Below, in pieces: positions 8,765 through 17,474 of a DNA stretch of 64,000 nucleotides (positions are counted from its first letter, which is position 1; the number at the start of each line of letters is the position of its first letter). This stretch comes from Acidaminococcus massiliensis. GTDB taxonomy: Bacteria; Bacillota; Negativicutes; Acidaminococcales; Acidaminococcaceae. A program made the translations under genes and the position numbers. The stretch lies in assembly GCF_900095825.1 (NCBI RefSeq), contig NZ_LT608315.1, forward strand, positions 1,848,311-1,912,310, read 5' to 3'. Below the pieces are notes generated by a model. The model was not told where the DNA came from. It searched no databases and was given only the letters and a program-made list of their open reading frames with translations.

Positions 8765-9123
8765 TCTGTATCAAGGAATTCGAGTTCGACGCAGCCCACT
8801 ATCTGCCCAATTATCACGGCAAATGCGAACATCTCCACGGCCATACCTATAAGCTGGTGGTGAAGGTGGAAGGCCATCCTGACGCAGAAGGGATGGTATT
8901 GGATTTCGTCCAGTTCAAACACACAGTGAAAGAGCTGGTGGTGGACCAATTGGACCATCACTGCCTGAACGACATCCTGCCCCAGCCTTCGGCAGAGAAC
9001 ATCGCGGTATGGGTCTGGAACAAACTGAAGGAACCTCTCACCGGGGCCAACTACACCCTGTATGAAGTCCAGGTCTGGGAGACCAAGACAAGCGGGATCG
9101 TGTATCGAGGTGAATCATGCTGA
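8761..9123 (+). CDS. queD: 6-pyruvoyl-tetrahydropterin synthase family protein (QueD / PTPS-III-like)
   Basis: About 120 residues of the tunnelling-fold PTPS family. Zinc ligands are visible as His13 (FDAAHYL) and the HLHGHTY pair, with LDHHCLND later. The active-site segment reads CEHLHGH: it has both the Cys of QueD/PTPS (CxxxHGH) and a Glu three before HGH (ExxHGH), the residue used by PTPS-III enzymes that replace dihydroneopterin aldolase FolB. It lies between trmL and folE2-folP-folK with overlaps, and no folB is present in the run. Known for the family: QueD makes 6-carboxy-tetrahydropterin for queuosine. Inferred: it may supply the folate pathway too. Confidence 0.85.
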   Translation: MICIKEFEFDAAHYLPNYHGKCEHLHGHTYKLVVKVEGHPDAEGMVLDFVQFKHTVKELVVDQLDHHCLNDILPQPSAENIAVWVWNKLKEPLTGANYTLYEVQVWETKTSGIVYRGESC

Positions 9124-9884
9124 AAGATGTCCAGGCGCAGCAGGATCTGCGCCATATCGCACTGAAACATGTGGGGATCAAGGACCTGCGCTGGCCCATC
9201 TGCCTGGCGGACCGGGAAAAAGGCAGCCAGCATACGGTGGCCCATGTGACCCTGGCAGTGGATCTGCCCCAGGAACAGCGGGGGACCCACATGAGCCGCT
9301 TCGTGGAATGCCTGAAGCAGGTGGGACCCATCCGTCCTCATGAATTGGAGGAAGTGCTGGATGGGCTGCGGCAGAAGCTGGAAGCCCGGAAAGCCCTACT
9401 GGAATTCGATTGTCCCTACTTCGTGACCAAGAAGGCCCCGGTCAGCGGCATCGAAAGCTATTTGGACGTGGAGTGCCATTTCCGGGCAGAAAAGGGCGAA
9501 ACCTTTATCCTGGAAGTGGGGGTGGATGTGCCCATCCATACCCTGTGTCCCTGCTCCAAGGAAATCAGCAAGTATGGTGCCCACAACCAGCGGGCCTGGG
9601 CCAAGATCCGCATCCGTACTGCCCAGCCGGTGTGGATCGAAGAACTGGTGGAAATGGCGGAAAAGGGAGCTTCTACGCCCCTGTATTCCCTGCTGAAACG
9701 GCCGGACGAAAAATTCGTCACAGAAATGGCCTATGAAAATCCCCGGTTCGTAGAAGATGCGGTCCGGGAAATCGCCCTCCAGCTCAACGGGGATCCCCGG
9801 ATCGACTGGTACACCGTCACAGTGGAAAGTGAAGAAAGCATCCACAACCACAATGCCTTTGCAACTGTAGAAAAAGAGGTGTGA
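9117..9884 (+). CDS. folE2: GTP cyclohydrolase FolE2
   Basis: Type IB GTP cyclohydrolase (COG1469), converting GTP to dihydroneopterin triphosphate, first step of folate and queuosine routes. About 255 residues. Recognisable pieces are GSQHTVAHVTLAVDLP, RGTHMSRFVE, the metal/active-site cysteine in VPIHTLCPCSKEIS, GAHNQRA and the C-terminal ESIHNHNAFA. It overlaps the upstream PTPS gene by seven bases and ends one base before folP. FolE2 can use metals other than zinc, so it is common in metal-limited anaerobes. Confidence 0.95.
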   Translation: MLKDVQAQQDLRHIALKHVGIKDLRWPICLADREKGSQHTVAHVTLAVDLPQEQRGTHMSRFVECLKQVGPIRPHELEEVLDGLRQKLEARKALLEFDCPYFVTKKAPVSGIESYLDVECHFRAEKGETFILEVGVDVPIHTLCPCSKEISKYGAHNQRAWAKIRIRTAQPVWIEELVEMAEKGASTPLYSLLKRPDEKFVTEMAYENPRFVEDAVREIALQLNGDPRIDWYTVTVESEESIHNHNAFATVEKEV

Positions 9885-9885
9885 T

Positions 9886-11082
9886 ATGTTCCTGACCATT
9901 CCTGCAGAGCGGATCCGTACCGAAATGGAAAAACTGGAAGTCCATCCGGCCGGCATTGGGCTCATGGCCCCCAAGGCGGCAGTCCTGCCGTTGAAGCTCC
10001 TTTCCATCCGGACTCCAGCGGCCAACATCATCAAACAGGAAATGCTGTCCCTGGGAGGGGACTGTGTGAATCCCAAGGGGACCATCAACTGCAGCTTGGA
10101 CCGGGTGGATGTGATCCTCTTGGGGAACCGGCGGCAGTACCAAGCCTTGAAACAGAAACTGAAGACCATGGCCGGCTGGTTCGGCATCCAGGGCGTCCTG
10201 GATGATCTCCAAGCGTTCCTGGAGCCGGGAGAGATGGTGACCTGTTTGGCTGATGGTCGGAAACTGACCTACGAAAAGATGCGGGTCATGGGGATCCTGA
10301 ACGTGACCCCGGATTCCTTCTATGCAGGTTCCCGGATCAGTGGGGAGGAAGCCCTGCTGCAGAAAGCGGAATCCATGCTCCGGGAGGGAGCGGATTTGCT
10401 GGATATCGGCGGGGAATCCACCCGGCCGGGGGCGGATCCGGTGACCCCGGAAGAAGAGAAACGTCGGGTGACAGGTGCCCTGGCGGCTCTACGGAAAGCT
10501 TTCCCAGAGTCCATCCTCAGTGTGGATACCTACCATGCAGATACGGCAGAAGCGGCCCTGGAAGCTGGAGCGGACATCATCAATGACGTGACCGCAGCTA
10601 CTGGGGACGGCCGGATGCTGGAAACAGCGGCCCGGGCCAAGGCCCCTTTGGTGCTGATGCACATGCGGGGGACCCCCAAGACCATGATGACGGAAGACAT
10701 GCGGAGCTACCAGAATGTGGTGGGAGAAGTCTCCCAATACCTGCTGGAGCGGGCGGCAGCCTGTGCAGAAGCCGGGCTGGGGAACGATAAGGTGATCCTG
10801 GATCCGGGGCTGGGCTTTGCCAAAGGCCGGGCAGAAAACCTGGACCTGTGCAGCGGCCTGGCTGAAATGACCGGCCACGGGATCCCCGTGCTCCTGGCCG
10901 GTTCTCGGAAGGCTTTCATCGGTAAGGTACTGGGAGACCTGCCTGCGGAAGAGAGGCTGGAAGGGACCATGGCCCTTTCGGCTGCAGCCCTTTATGCCGG
11001 AGCCCAGATGGTGCGGGTCCATGATGTAAAGGAAAATGTCCGGCTGATCCGGATGCTGGAGGCGATCCGGGCATGTCGATAG
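9886..11082 (+). CDS. folP: Dihydropteroate synthase, long form
   Basis: Condenses p-aminobenzoate with dihydropterin pyrophosphate. The catalytic TIM barrel begins at about residue 128 with GILNVTPDSFYAG, followed by the pterin-site DIGGESTRPGADPV, SVDTYHADTAEAAL, HMRGTPKTM, DPGLGFAKG, LLAGSRKAFIG and a C-terminal VRVHDVKENV. About 125 extra N-terminal residues (398 in all) resemble the long FolP of Clostridia and Negativicutes; that extension has no known motif. The 3' end overlaps folK by ten bases. Confidence 0.95.
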   Translation: MFLTIPAERIRTEMEKLEVHPAGIGLMAPKAAVLPLKLLSIRTPAANIIKQEMLSLGGDCVNPKGTINCSLDRVDVILLGNRRQYQALKQKLKTMAGWFGIQGVLDDLQAFLEPGEMVTCLADGRKLTYEKMRVMGILNVTPDSFYAGSRISGEEALLQKAESMLREGADLLDIGGESTRPGADPVTPEEEKRRVTGALAALRKAFPESILSVDTYHADTAEAALEAGADIINDVTAATGDGRMLETAARAKAPLVLMHMRGTPKTMMTEDMRSYQNVVGEVSQYLLERAAACAEAGLGNDKVILDPGLGFAKGRAENLDLCSGLAEMTGHGIPVLLAGSRKAFIGKVLGDLPAEERLEGTMALSAAALYAGAQMVRVHDVKENVRLIRMLEAIRACR

Positions 11083-11552
11083 CCTATGTGGCCCTGGGGA
11101 GCAACCTGGGGGATAAAGAACAGAATATCCGCCGGGCTCTGGAGCTGATGGAACAGCACGGGGTCCGGGTGCGGAAGGTGTCGCCCCTTCTTACTACGGA
11201 ACCTTATGGGGTGACGGACCAGCCGGAATTCCTCAACGATGCTGCTGAAGTAGAATGGGCTGGGGATGCGGAAAGCCTCCTCCATACCCTCCTTGCCATC
11301 GAACAGGAGATGGGACGGCAGCGGAAACGCCATTGGGGAGAGCGGAACATCGATCTGGATCTTCTCCTTTTCGGGGACCAGATCCTCCGCAGCGCCGATC
11401 TGGTGCTGCCCCATCCGGATATGGCCAACCGGAGCTTTGTCCTGGAGCCGTTGGCCGCCATCGCTGAAACGGTGGTCCATCCAGTATTCCACCGGACCAT
11501 CGGTGAACTGTGGCAGGCACTCCAGGAAAAACAACAGAAAAAAGGGGTCTGA
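11073..11552 (+). CDS. folK: 2-amino-4-hydroxy-6-hydroxymethyldihydropteridine pyrophosphokinase
   Basis: Transfers pyrophosphate from ATP to hydroxymethyl-dihydropterin, making the substrate of FolP. About 159 residues. HPPK signatures are AYVALGSNLGDKEQNI at the N-terminus, YGVTDQPEFLND, the metal-binding segment RHWGERNIDLDLLLFGD, and LPHPDMANRSFVLEPLA. It overlaps folP and is followed three bases later by a membrane-protein gene. Confidence 0.95.
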   Translation: MSIAYVALGSNLGDKEQNIRRALELMEQHGVRVRKVSPLLTTEPYGVTDQPEFLNDAAEVEWAGDAESLLHTLLAIEQEMGRQRKRHWGERNIDLDLLLFGDQILRSADLVLPHPDMANRSFVLEPLAAIAETVVHPVFHRTIGELWQALQEKQQKKGV

Positions 11553-11555
11553 TTC

Positions 11556-12281
11556 ATGGGTGAACGTGTGAAAACAGGCGTTGTCCTGTTCCTTTTGTAT
11601 GGGCTTTTATTTGCGCTTTCGCAGCTGGTCCAGGTGGTGCCAGGACTTTCCGGCCTGCGGCTCCAGGCCATGTTGTCCGTGCCGTACGGGCTGATCTTCG
11701 GACGGACCGGGGCCATTGCAGCGGCCCTGGGGGCAGCGGCGGCCATGGCGGTGACTGGGGGGAATCCCAATTTCATTCCTATTGAATTCTTGGGGGCCCT
11801 GCTTTCTGCCTATCTGCCTTTCCGGATCTGGCAGGGGATGCGCAGTCCCCAGGAGCCTTACCTCTGCGTGGAAGACCAGCGGACGGGCACCATGTATTTC
11901 ATCCTGAGCCTGATCGGAGCCATCCCCATGGCGGTGTTCCCTGCAGTAGGCGGGGACTTGTATCAAGTGGTCCCGTTCCCGGCTTCCTATCCACGGATCT
12001 TCCTGGCTTCCTTGGTCTGTACCGTGGTGGGCGGCTTTTTGGTCTACAGCCAGGCAGCGCCCAGGATGTTCCGAGGGGCTGGAGAAGCACTTTGGAACCG
12101 GATCCGGGATACCAAAGGAACCACTCGGAGCATGGCGGTGGCGATGCTCCGGATTACCCTTACGGGAGGTTTTCTGGGCCTGGGACTGGCCTTCATCTTC
12201 CCCAACGAATTCGAACTGCTGGTGGTGGAATATGTCATGGGGATTTTTGCTGCCCTGCTCTTTATCCTGACGGCCGTCTGA
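11556..12281 (+). CDS. Uncharacterised multi-pass membrane protein
   Basis: About 241 residues with about six hydrophobic segments (residues 8-28, 40-70, 78-92, 112-135, 145-165, 195-235). No family motif is recognised. It sits between folK and a GT2 glycosyltransferase with gaps of three and ten bases, so it is probably co-transcribed with both. A helper of envelope polysaccharide export or a small-molecule transporter component are possibilities only. Two charged soluble loops (around 90-110 and 165-190) separate the halves. Confidence 0.7.
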   Translation: MGERVKTGVVLFLLYGLLFALSQLVQVVPGLSGLRLQAMLSVPYGLIFGRTGAIAAALGAAAAMAVTGGNPNFIPIEFLGALLSAYLPFRIWQGMRSPQEPYLCVEDQRTGTMYFILSLIGAIPMAVFPAVGGDLYQVVPFPASYPRIFLASLVCTVVGGFLVYSQAAPRMFRGAGEALWNRIRDTKGTTRSMAVAMLRITLTGGFLGLGLAFIFPNEFELLVVEYVMGIFAALLFILTAV

Positions 12282-12291
12282 GGGAAACATC

Positions 12292-13503
12292 ATGATGTAT
12301 GTACTGACCTTCATTGTCCAGCTGGTGCTGTTCCTGACCTTCCTCTGGACCTGCAGCACTGTGTTCATGGGTCGGCTGACCCACAAGAAGCCGCGGCCCC
12401 TTGTGGCCGGCCCCAGCCGTTTTGCCATCTTGGTCTGTGCCCATAACGAAGAACCGGTGATCGGGAAACTTCTCCAGAGCCTGGAGGACCAGGATTACGA
12501 TGGAGACCGGTATCAGGTGTTCGTCCTGGCGGACCACTGTACGGACCGGACGGCGGAAACAGCTCAGCAGTACCCCCATGTGACGGTACTGGAACGGAGC
12601 AGCGGCCCCCGTACTGGGAAAGGCGCCGTGCTCAGCTGGGGGATCCCCCTCATCCAGGAGCGGTTCGGAAGTTCTTTTTCCCATCTGGTGATCTTCGATG
12701 CGGACAATATGGCCGATCGGGGCTTCCTGACGGCCCTCAACGACAGCTTCACCCATGGGGCCCGGCTGGTCATGGGGAACCGGCTTCCCCTCAATCCCTA
12801 TGACAACCTGATCTCCCAATGGTACAGCATGTACTGGCTCAGCGTGGATGTGTTCAGCAAGCCTCGGTATAATGTGGATATGCCGGCCATTATTTCCGGC
12901 ACCGGGTTCGGCTTCGACAGCCGGCTGCTGGAGGGAGAAGGCTGGCATACCCGGACCATTGTGGAAGACATGGAGTTTTCCATGCAGCAGAATTTCAAGG
13001 GAATCTTTTCCGAATACCAGGACAAGGCACGGTTCTATGATGAACAGCCCGTGACATGGAAGGCCATGGTGAGCCAGCTGCGCCGGTGGATGACGGGGAA
13101 TTACGAAATCGCCCAGTTGTACTGGCGGGAATGGTTCCGTCATTTCCGGGCAAAGCCTGACATTCGGCTGATCGATAATTTCATCCCCATGCTCATGTGC
13201 GTGGTGTTCGGCTTTTATTTCCTGACCAATCTGCTGTGGGTGGGACACCGGGCCCTGGAAGGTCTGCCTCTCCTCACTGGGAAGGATGTGCTCTGGTGGA
13301 CCATGCTCTATGTGCTGAGCCTGATCATGGGGACCAATGCGGTCCGGGGCGGGGAACTCCAGATCAAAAAAATGCTGCCAGGGATCCTGACAGGTGGATT
13401 TTTCTGCATTTTCCTTTCCCTGATCGCCGTCTATTCCGTCTTTTTCCCCCAAAGGAAATGGATCCCCATCGCCCATATCCATCAAGAAGGGCCGGAGAAG
13501 TAA
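12292..13503 (+). CDS. Family 2 glycosyltransferase, membrane-bound
   Basis: Processive-type GT2 of about 403 residues. Order: one N-terminal membrane helix (5-25), GT-A domain with FAILVCAHNEE, ADHCTDRTAE (first Asp motif), FDADNMAD (DxD), EDMEF, the acceptor motif QLRRW (Q/RxxRW), then four C-terminal membrane helices. This set of D, DxD, D, QxxRW is that of cellulose-synthase/hyaluronan-synthase-like enzymes that polymerise and export sugar. The product is unknown. The gene ends inside a large bidirectional terminator shared with the convergent ttcA-like gene. Confidence 0.85.
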   Translation: MMYVLTFIVQLVLFLTFLWTCSTVFMGRLTHKKPRPLVAGPSRFAILVCAHNEEPVIGKLLQSLEDQDYDGDRYQVFVLADHCTDRTAETAQQYPHVTVLERSSGPRTGKGAVLSWGIPLIQERFGSSFSHLVIFDADNMADRGFLTALNDSFTHGARLVMGNRLPLNPYDNLISQWYSMYWLSVDVFSKPRYNVDMPAIISGTGFGFDSRLLEGEGWHTRTIVEDMEFSMQQNFKGIFSEYQDKARFYDEQPVTWKAMVSQLRRWMTGNYEIAQLYWREWFRHFRAKPDIRLIDNFIPMLMCVVFGFYFLTNLLWVGHRALEGLPLLTGKDVLWWTMLYVLSLIMGTNAVRGGELQIKKMLPGILTGGFFCIFLSLIAVYSVFFPQRKWIPIAHIHQEGPEK

Positions 13504-13546
13504 AGAAGGGGGGTGTTGCACTTAACGTACAACACCCCCCTTCTTT
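13502..13546. terminator. Bidirectional terminator between convergent genes
   Basis: Perfect 17-bp stem, AAAGAAGGGGGGTGTTG pairing with CAACACCCCCCTTCTTT, loop of 11 bases. It overlaps the stop codons of both the GT2 gene (TAA 13501-13503) and the ttcA-like gene (13545-13547), so both transcripts end in it. Confidence 0.88.
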
Positions 13547-14759
13547 ACTTCTCCCATTCCTCTAAAAAACTGTGTTCCTTCCCATGTTGCTTGAACTTCA
13601 GTACGGTATCCAGGTTGATGTTTTCCATGCTGTGGAAGATGTTGCTGGGAACCTGGGGATTGCCGGCGGCCAGCTGGGCGATCAGTTTCTTCACTTCCAG
13701 CCGCTTGGAATCGGTGGTTCCATCTGTATGGCAGGTGGAACAAGTTTCCGTGAATTTGCAGGCACACTGGATGAAATACAGGTCATTTTCGTCCCGCCAG
13801 CTCTTGATGTCAGCTTCCCGGACGTAATAGAGAGGCCGGATCAGTTCCATTCCCGGGCAGCTGGTGCTCTTCAGTCGGGGCAGCATGGTGCGGACGGCGC
13901 CGGCATAGAGGATGCTCATCAGATTGGTCTCGATTACATCATCGAAATGGTGCCCCAGGGCAATCTTGTTGCAGCCCAGTTCCCGTGCCTTCCGGTAGAG
14001 GTATCCCCGGCGCATCTTGGCGCAGAGATAGCAGGGGGATTCCTCCACGTGGAAGACGGATTCGAAGATGTTGGTGGAAAAGAAGGTCAAGGGCACGTGG
14101 AGCAGTTTGGCGTTCTCTTCGATGATTTTCCGGTTCATTTCATTGTAGCCCGGATCCATGCACAGGAACACCAGGCCGAAGGGAATCTTGTTGTGGCGTT
14201 TCAGATCCTGGAACAGCTTGGCCATGAGCATGGAATCTTTGCCGCCGGAGATGCACACGGCGATTTTGTCTCCCGGCTGGATCATCTCGTAATCGCAGAT
14301 AGCCTGGACGAATTTACTGGAAATCCGCCGCTTGTATTTCCGGCGCAGGGAAGTCTCGATCCGTTTCAGCCGCTGGGAATCGGCAGCGTCTTGGACTGCC
14401 TGCTTTTCCAGCCGGCACTGGAGCCACAGCGCATAGCCTCCCTTGAGGGAGACCGCTGTATAGCCTTGTTCCCGTAGGTTGTCCGCCAAGCCCAGGCTGA
14501 TTTTCCCCCACATGCAGAGGCAGACGATGAGCTTTTCTTCCGGCAGTTCCAGGAGCCCTTCCTGGAGTTCCAGGGGATTTAGGTTCACGGCTCCCGGCAG
14601 GGTCCCTCGCTGGAAGGCCGCTGCATCCCGGATATCCACCACATAGATTTGCTGGGAATCCAGTTCCGCCAGTTCTTCCGGAGAGATCTCTCTTTGCTTT
14701 TCCCAATTATCATGCAAAGCATTCATTCTTTTCCATACTTCCTTTTCTTCAGAATCCAT
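13545..14759 (-). CDS. Rhodanese-TtcA fusion (tRNA 2-thiolation family)
   Basis: About 404 residues. Residues about 25-115 are a rhodanese domain (VVDIRDAAAFQRGTLPGAVNL; active loop LIVCLCMWG with a Cys). Residues 140-390 are a TtcA-type PP-loop ATPase: SGGKDS at about 170, CYLCAKMRRG (CxxC iron-sulfur/thiolation cysteines), LGHHFDD, and CKFTETCSTCHTDG near the C-terminus. Family knowledge: TtcA proteins 2-thiolate C32 of tRNA. The fused rhodanese could hand sulfur directly to the catalytic site (inference). There is an unusually Cys-rich tail. It is transcribed alone toward the GT2 gene and shares its terminator. Confidence 0.85.
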   Translation of the reverse strand: MDSEEKEVWKRMNALHDNWEKQREISPEELAELDSQQIYVVDIRDAAAFQRGTLPGAVNLNPLELQEGLLELPEEKLIVCLCMWGKISLGLADNLREQGYTAVSLKGGYALWLQCRLEKQAVQDAADSQRLKRIETSLRRKYKRRISSKFVQAICDYEMIQPGDKIAVCISGGKDSMLMAKLFQDLKRHNKIPFGLVFLCMDPGYNEMNRKIIEENAKLLHVPLTFFSTNIFESVFHVEESPCYLCAKMRRGYLYRKARELGCNKIALGHHFDDVIETNLMSILYAGAVRTMLPRLKSTSCPGMELIRPLYYVREADIKSWRDENDLYFIQCACKFTETCSTCHTDGTTDSKRLEVKKLIAQLAAGNPQVPSNIFHSMENINLDTVLKFKQHGKEHSFLEEWEK

Positions 14760-14877
14760 GGCAATTGCCGAATCTTTCCTATTTTACCATGAAATCAGGA
14801 CAAAACAAAGGAAAAGAACGAGGGGAACTGGCCCAGTTCATAGGGCTTTTTTGACGGATGCTTCCCCCTTCAAACCA

Positions 14878-14906
14878 TTGCGGGGCCACTCCCCTTGTGC
14901 TATCCT
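14878..14906 (+). promoter_or_regulatory. Probable promoter of the amidase gene
   Basis: TTGCGG, 17-base spacer, TATCCT, ending 23 bases before the amidase start. Confidence 0.45.
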
Positions 14907-14929
14907 TTATAAGTAAGGAGGAGAACACC

Positions 14930-15652
14930 ATGGATATGAAAAAAAGAGCCGGGCAGACCTTTGTATGGGCGTGCCTCCTGGTTTTGGGCATCGGGGCCTG
15001 GTCCTGTGCCCAAGAATCTTCCCTGGCCGCGGCTCCTCCGGGGACGGCGGTACAGGGAAAACAAGCTTCGGAAAAACCGGCCATAAAGGTCAGGCCCATT
15101 GCCTATACGGGCCTGCGGCGCCGGCTGATGCGGGAATATGCCCGGATCCACTACGGCCGGGAGATGGAAACCATTGTCCCGCAGGCGGTGGTGGTCCACT
15201 GGACGGCTTCCAATTCCCGGGACGGGGTGTTCCGATACTTTTACAACGAGGAGAATCCCCGACTGAAAAACGGCACGCTGAACGTGGCCTCCCATTATCT
15301 GGTGGACCGGGACGGCACCATCTGGCAGCTGACCCCGGAAACCGCCCTGAACCGCCATGCCATCGGACTGAACTGGTGCGCCATTGGCATCGAGAACGTG
15401 GGCGGAGCGGAGGGCCGGGAAGACCTGACCCCGGCCCAGCTTGAAGCCAATGTGGAACTGATCCGGTATCTCCGGGACAAATATCCCACACTCCAGTGGG
15501 TGCTGGGCCATTATCAGCAGGAACAGGCCCGGCATACTTCTTTGTGGAAAGAAAACGTACCGGGCTATTACCATGGTAAGACTGATCCGGGGCCCCGTTT
15601 CATGGCAGGATTGAAGGGCCGGCTGGCCGGGGAAGGAGTGAAGTTCTTTTGA
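14930..15652 (+). CDS. N-acetylmuramoyl-L-alanine amidase, secreted
   Basis: About 240 residues. AAGGAGG before ATG 14930 fixes the start; the open frame extends 72 bases upstream without support. Signal sequence MDMKKRAGQTFVWACLLVLG with a nearby Cys (SCAQ), perhaps a lipobox. Amidase_2 domain: VVVHWTAS (zinc His), SHYLVDRDGTIWQL, IGIENVGG, then VLGHYQQEQARHTSLW and DPGPRF, the usual C-terminal zinc-ligand region. It would cut the lactyl-Ala bond of peptidoglycan. Its stop overlaps the next gene's TTG start. Confidence 0.88.
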   Translation: MDMKKRAGQTFVWACLLVLGIGAWSCAQESSLAAAPPGTAVQGKQASEKPAIKVRPIAYTGLRRRLMREYARIHYGREMETIVPQAVVVHWTASNSRDGVFRYFYNEENPRLKNGTLNVASHYLVDRDGTIWQLTPETALNRHAIGLNWCAIGIENVGGAEGREDLTPAQLEANVELIRYLRDKYPTLQWVLGHYQQEQARHTSLWKENVPGYYHGKTDPGPRFMAGLKGRLAGEGVKFF

Positions 15653-16530
15653 AATCGTTGAACAAGGGAATCGGCCTGCTGCTGACGGGCCTTCTGCTGC
15701 TGTCCGGGCTAGGCGTCCCCCGTACCTCCCAGGCCAGTGCACCGGCTGCAGCTTCTGCCAGGGCGGCCCTGAGCCCCCGGCTCCAGAAAATCGGACGGAT
15801 CATCCGGGAGGCTGGACCTGCCCAGGTCTATTTCACCAATCTGGCCACCAACCAGAGCATCTACTTGGGCAGCGAAACCATGCCTTCTGCCAGCATGATC
15901 AAAGTCTTTATCTTGGCCAAAGCCTATGAGGACATCCAGGACGGCAGACTGAGCCGGAAGGAAACCTTCACCTTGACCTCGGACAATGTGGTGGGTGGGG
16001 CAGGGGTCCTCCAGGGACGGGGGTACGGCAGCAAAGTGCCCCTCCAAGAGGCCCTGGAATTGATGATCACCGAAAGTGACAACACCGCGGCCAACCTGCT
16101 CATCGACCGGCTGGGCATGGACCGGATCAATGCCTATATGCAGAGCCATGGGTACACCCACAGCGTCCTGCGCCGGAAGATGATGGATACAGAGGCTATG
16201 GAGGCAGGACGGGAGAACCTGACCAGCACCCGGGATATTGCTCTGCTGTTCAAGCGGCTGTACCAGGGAAAATGTGTGGGCCCGGCCCAGGACCGGGAAA
16301 TGCTGGCCATTTACAAACGCCAGACCGACAACGACAGCATCCCCGGAGACCTGCCCCAGGGAACGGTGGTGGCCCACAAAACAGGAGAAGTCAACGACCT
16401 GCGCCACGACGGGGGCATCGTGTACACCCCCAAAGGGGCCTACGTGCTGGTGATCTTCACCCGGGATTACACTCCCTACGGAACCATGGCTGAGCTGTCA
16501 GAGAAGATCTATCAGGCGTTTGTGGAGTAG
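15649..16530 (+). CDS. Class A beta-lactamase-like serine hydrolase
   Basis: About 293 residues with a signal peptide (MKSLNKGIGLLLTGLLLLSG, cut near SQA). Penicillin-interacting motifs are all present: SxxK as SMIK at about 84, SDN in TESDNTAAN at about 144, and KTG in AHKTGEVND at about 243. The omega loop (DTEAMEAGRENLTS) does not show the canonical ExxLN, so true beta-lactamase activity is doubtful; a peptidoglycan-linked esterase or carboxypeptidase role is equally possible. TTG start overlapping the amidase stop with GGAG upstream suggests a two-gene cell-wall operon. Confidence 0.8.
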   Translation: MKSLNKGIGLLLTGLLLLSGLGVPRTSQASAPAAASARAALSPRLQKIGRIIREAGPAQVYFTNLATNQSIYLGSETMPSASMIKVFILAKAYEDIQDGRLSRKETFTLTSDNVVGGAGVLQGRGYGSKVPLQEALELMITESDNTAANLLIDRLGMDRINAYMQSHGYTHSVLRRKMMDTEAMEAGRENLTSTRDIALLFKRLYQGKCVGPAQDREMLAIYKRQTDNDSIPGDLPQGTVVAHKTGEVNDLRHDGGIVYTPKGAYVLVIFTRDYTPYGTMAELSEKIYQAFVE

Positions 16531-16632
16531 ATGCGGAAAAGCAAATGGAATTGTGGAAATGGGAACATCAATTCATTGAGGAAGAAGTCAAAAAATATAC
16601 GAACCATTGAAACAATGGTTCTAGGGTAAGGA

Positions 16633-16677
16633 AAAGCCCTGGCGGGAGTGGGAAATTCCTGCCAGGGCTTTTTCCTT
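16633..16677 (+). terminator. Terminator after the serine hydrolase gene
   Basis: AAGCCCTGGCGGGA pairs with TCCTGCCAGGGCTT, followed by TTTCC. A second small hairpin GAACCATTG-AAA-CAATGGTTC lies just upstream (16600-16622). Confidence 0.85.
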
Positions 16678-16749
16678 TCGCTGTCCCAAAATTTCTACAG
16701 CGGCTATGGTATAATAAACCAGAGTGTTTTAAAAGTGAGGGAAGGGGAG

Positions 16750-17157
16750 ATGGCTTTGAAAACGGTGCAAGTTGTGGCAGCGCTGATCATCAACCAGAAT
16801 AAAGTCTTCGCCACCCAACGGGGCTATGGAGAATTTAAAGATGGCTGGGAATTCCCTGGAGGAAAGATCGAGCCTGGAGAAACGCCGGAAGAGGCCCTCA
16901 AACGGGAAATCCAGGAAGAACTGGACACGGAAATCCAGGTGGAACAGCCTCTCACCACCGTTGAATACGAATATCCCACTTTCCATCTTTCCATGCAGTG
17001 TTTCCTCTGCAAAGTGGAACGAGGCAACTTGACCTTACTGGAGCACGAAGCTGCTCGGTGGCTTTCTTATGATGAGTTGGATAGCGTGGATTGGCTGCCA
17101 GCGGATCTGTTGGTGGTGACGGCTTTAAGGGAATATTTGTCTGAAGACGAGGATTAA
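16750..17157 (+). CDS. mutT: Nudix hydrolase, MutT-like (8-oxo-dGTP diphosphatase)
   Basis: About 135 residues. Nudix box at residues 38-60: GKIEPGETPEEALKREIQEEL, matching GX5EX7REUXEE. The N-terminus VVAALIINQNKVFATQRGYG and EFPGG are typical for the MutT/NudG group, which cleans oxidised (deoxy)nucleoside triphosphates. GAAGGGGAG precedes ATG 16750; the open frame upstream to 16648 is unsupported. TATAAT at 16710-16715 is a likely -10. Single-gene transcript. Confidence 0.85.
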   Translation: MALKTVQVVAALIINQNKVFATQRGYGEFKDGWEFPGGKIEPGETPEEALKREIQEELDTEIQVEQPLTTVEYEYPTFHLSMQCFLCKVERGNLTLLEHEAARWLSYDELDSVDWLPADLLVVTALREYLSEDED

Positions 17158-17474
17158 CTCCTTTTTAGGCGTTATTGTTATGAAGTAAATTTATTCAGAT
17201 ATGGAAAGACTTGCTCGTAGGTAAGAGCGTAGCAAGGGAGGTAGCCGTGGCGGAATTTACTGCCACGGCTTTTTCGCTGTAGTAGGCTGAGATAGGCTAG
17301 GTATAGAAAATTTTACAGGAAACCTGATTTCTTTAGTGAAATTTTACGTTAAGTTTGGTAAAATAATATGAATATGTATTTTGTTTCGCCAGCGATTCCT
17401 GCAGTGCTGGCCTATTCTTATGCATAAAAATCCATTAAAAGAGCATAAATAGAGAAAAGAAGTGAGACAACGGG
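17158..17474. other. Intergenic region before the defence operon
   Basis: No gene seen. It holds a terminator-type hairpin (AGCCGTGGC / GCCACGGCTTTTT, about 17241-17272) and an AT-rich stretch from 17300 that should contain the defence-operon promoter, although no good -35/-10 pair stands out. Confidence 0.6.

Noticed and set aside
15649-16530. Resistance beta-lactamase of the ACI-1 type
   Set aside because: SxxK, SDN and KTG are present, but the omega-loop ExxLN is not, and the gene is paired with a cell-wall amidase.
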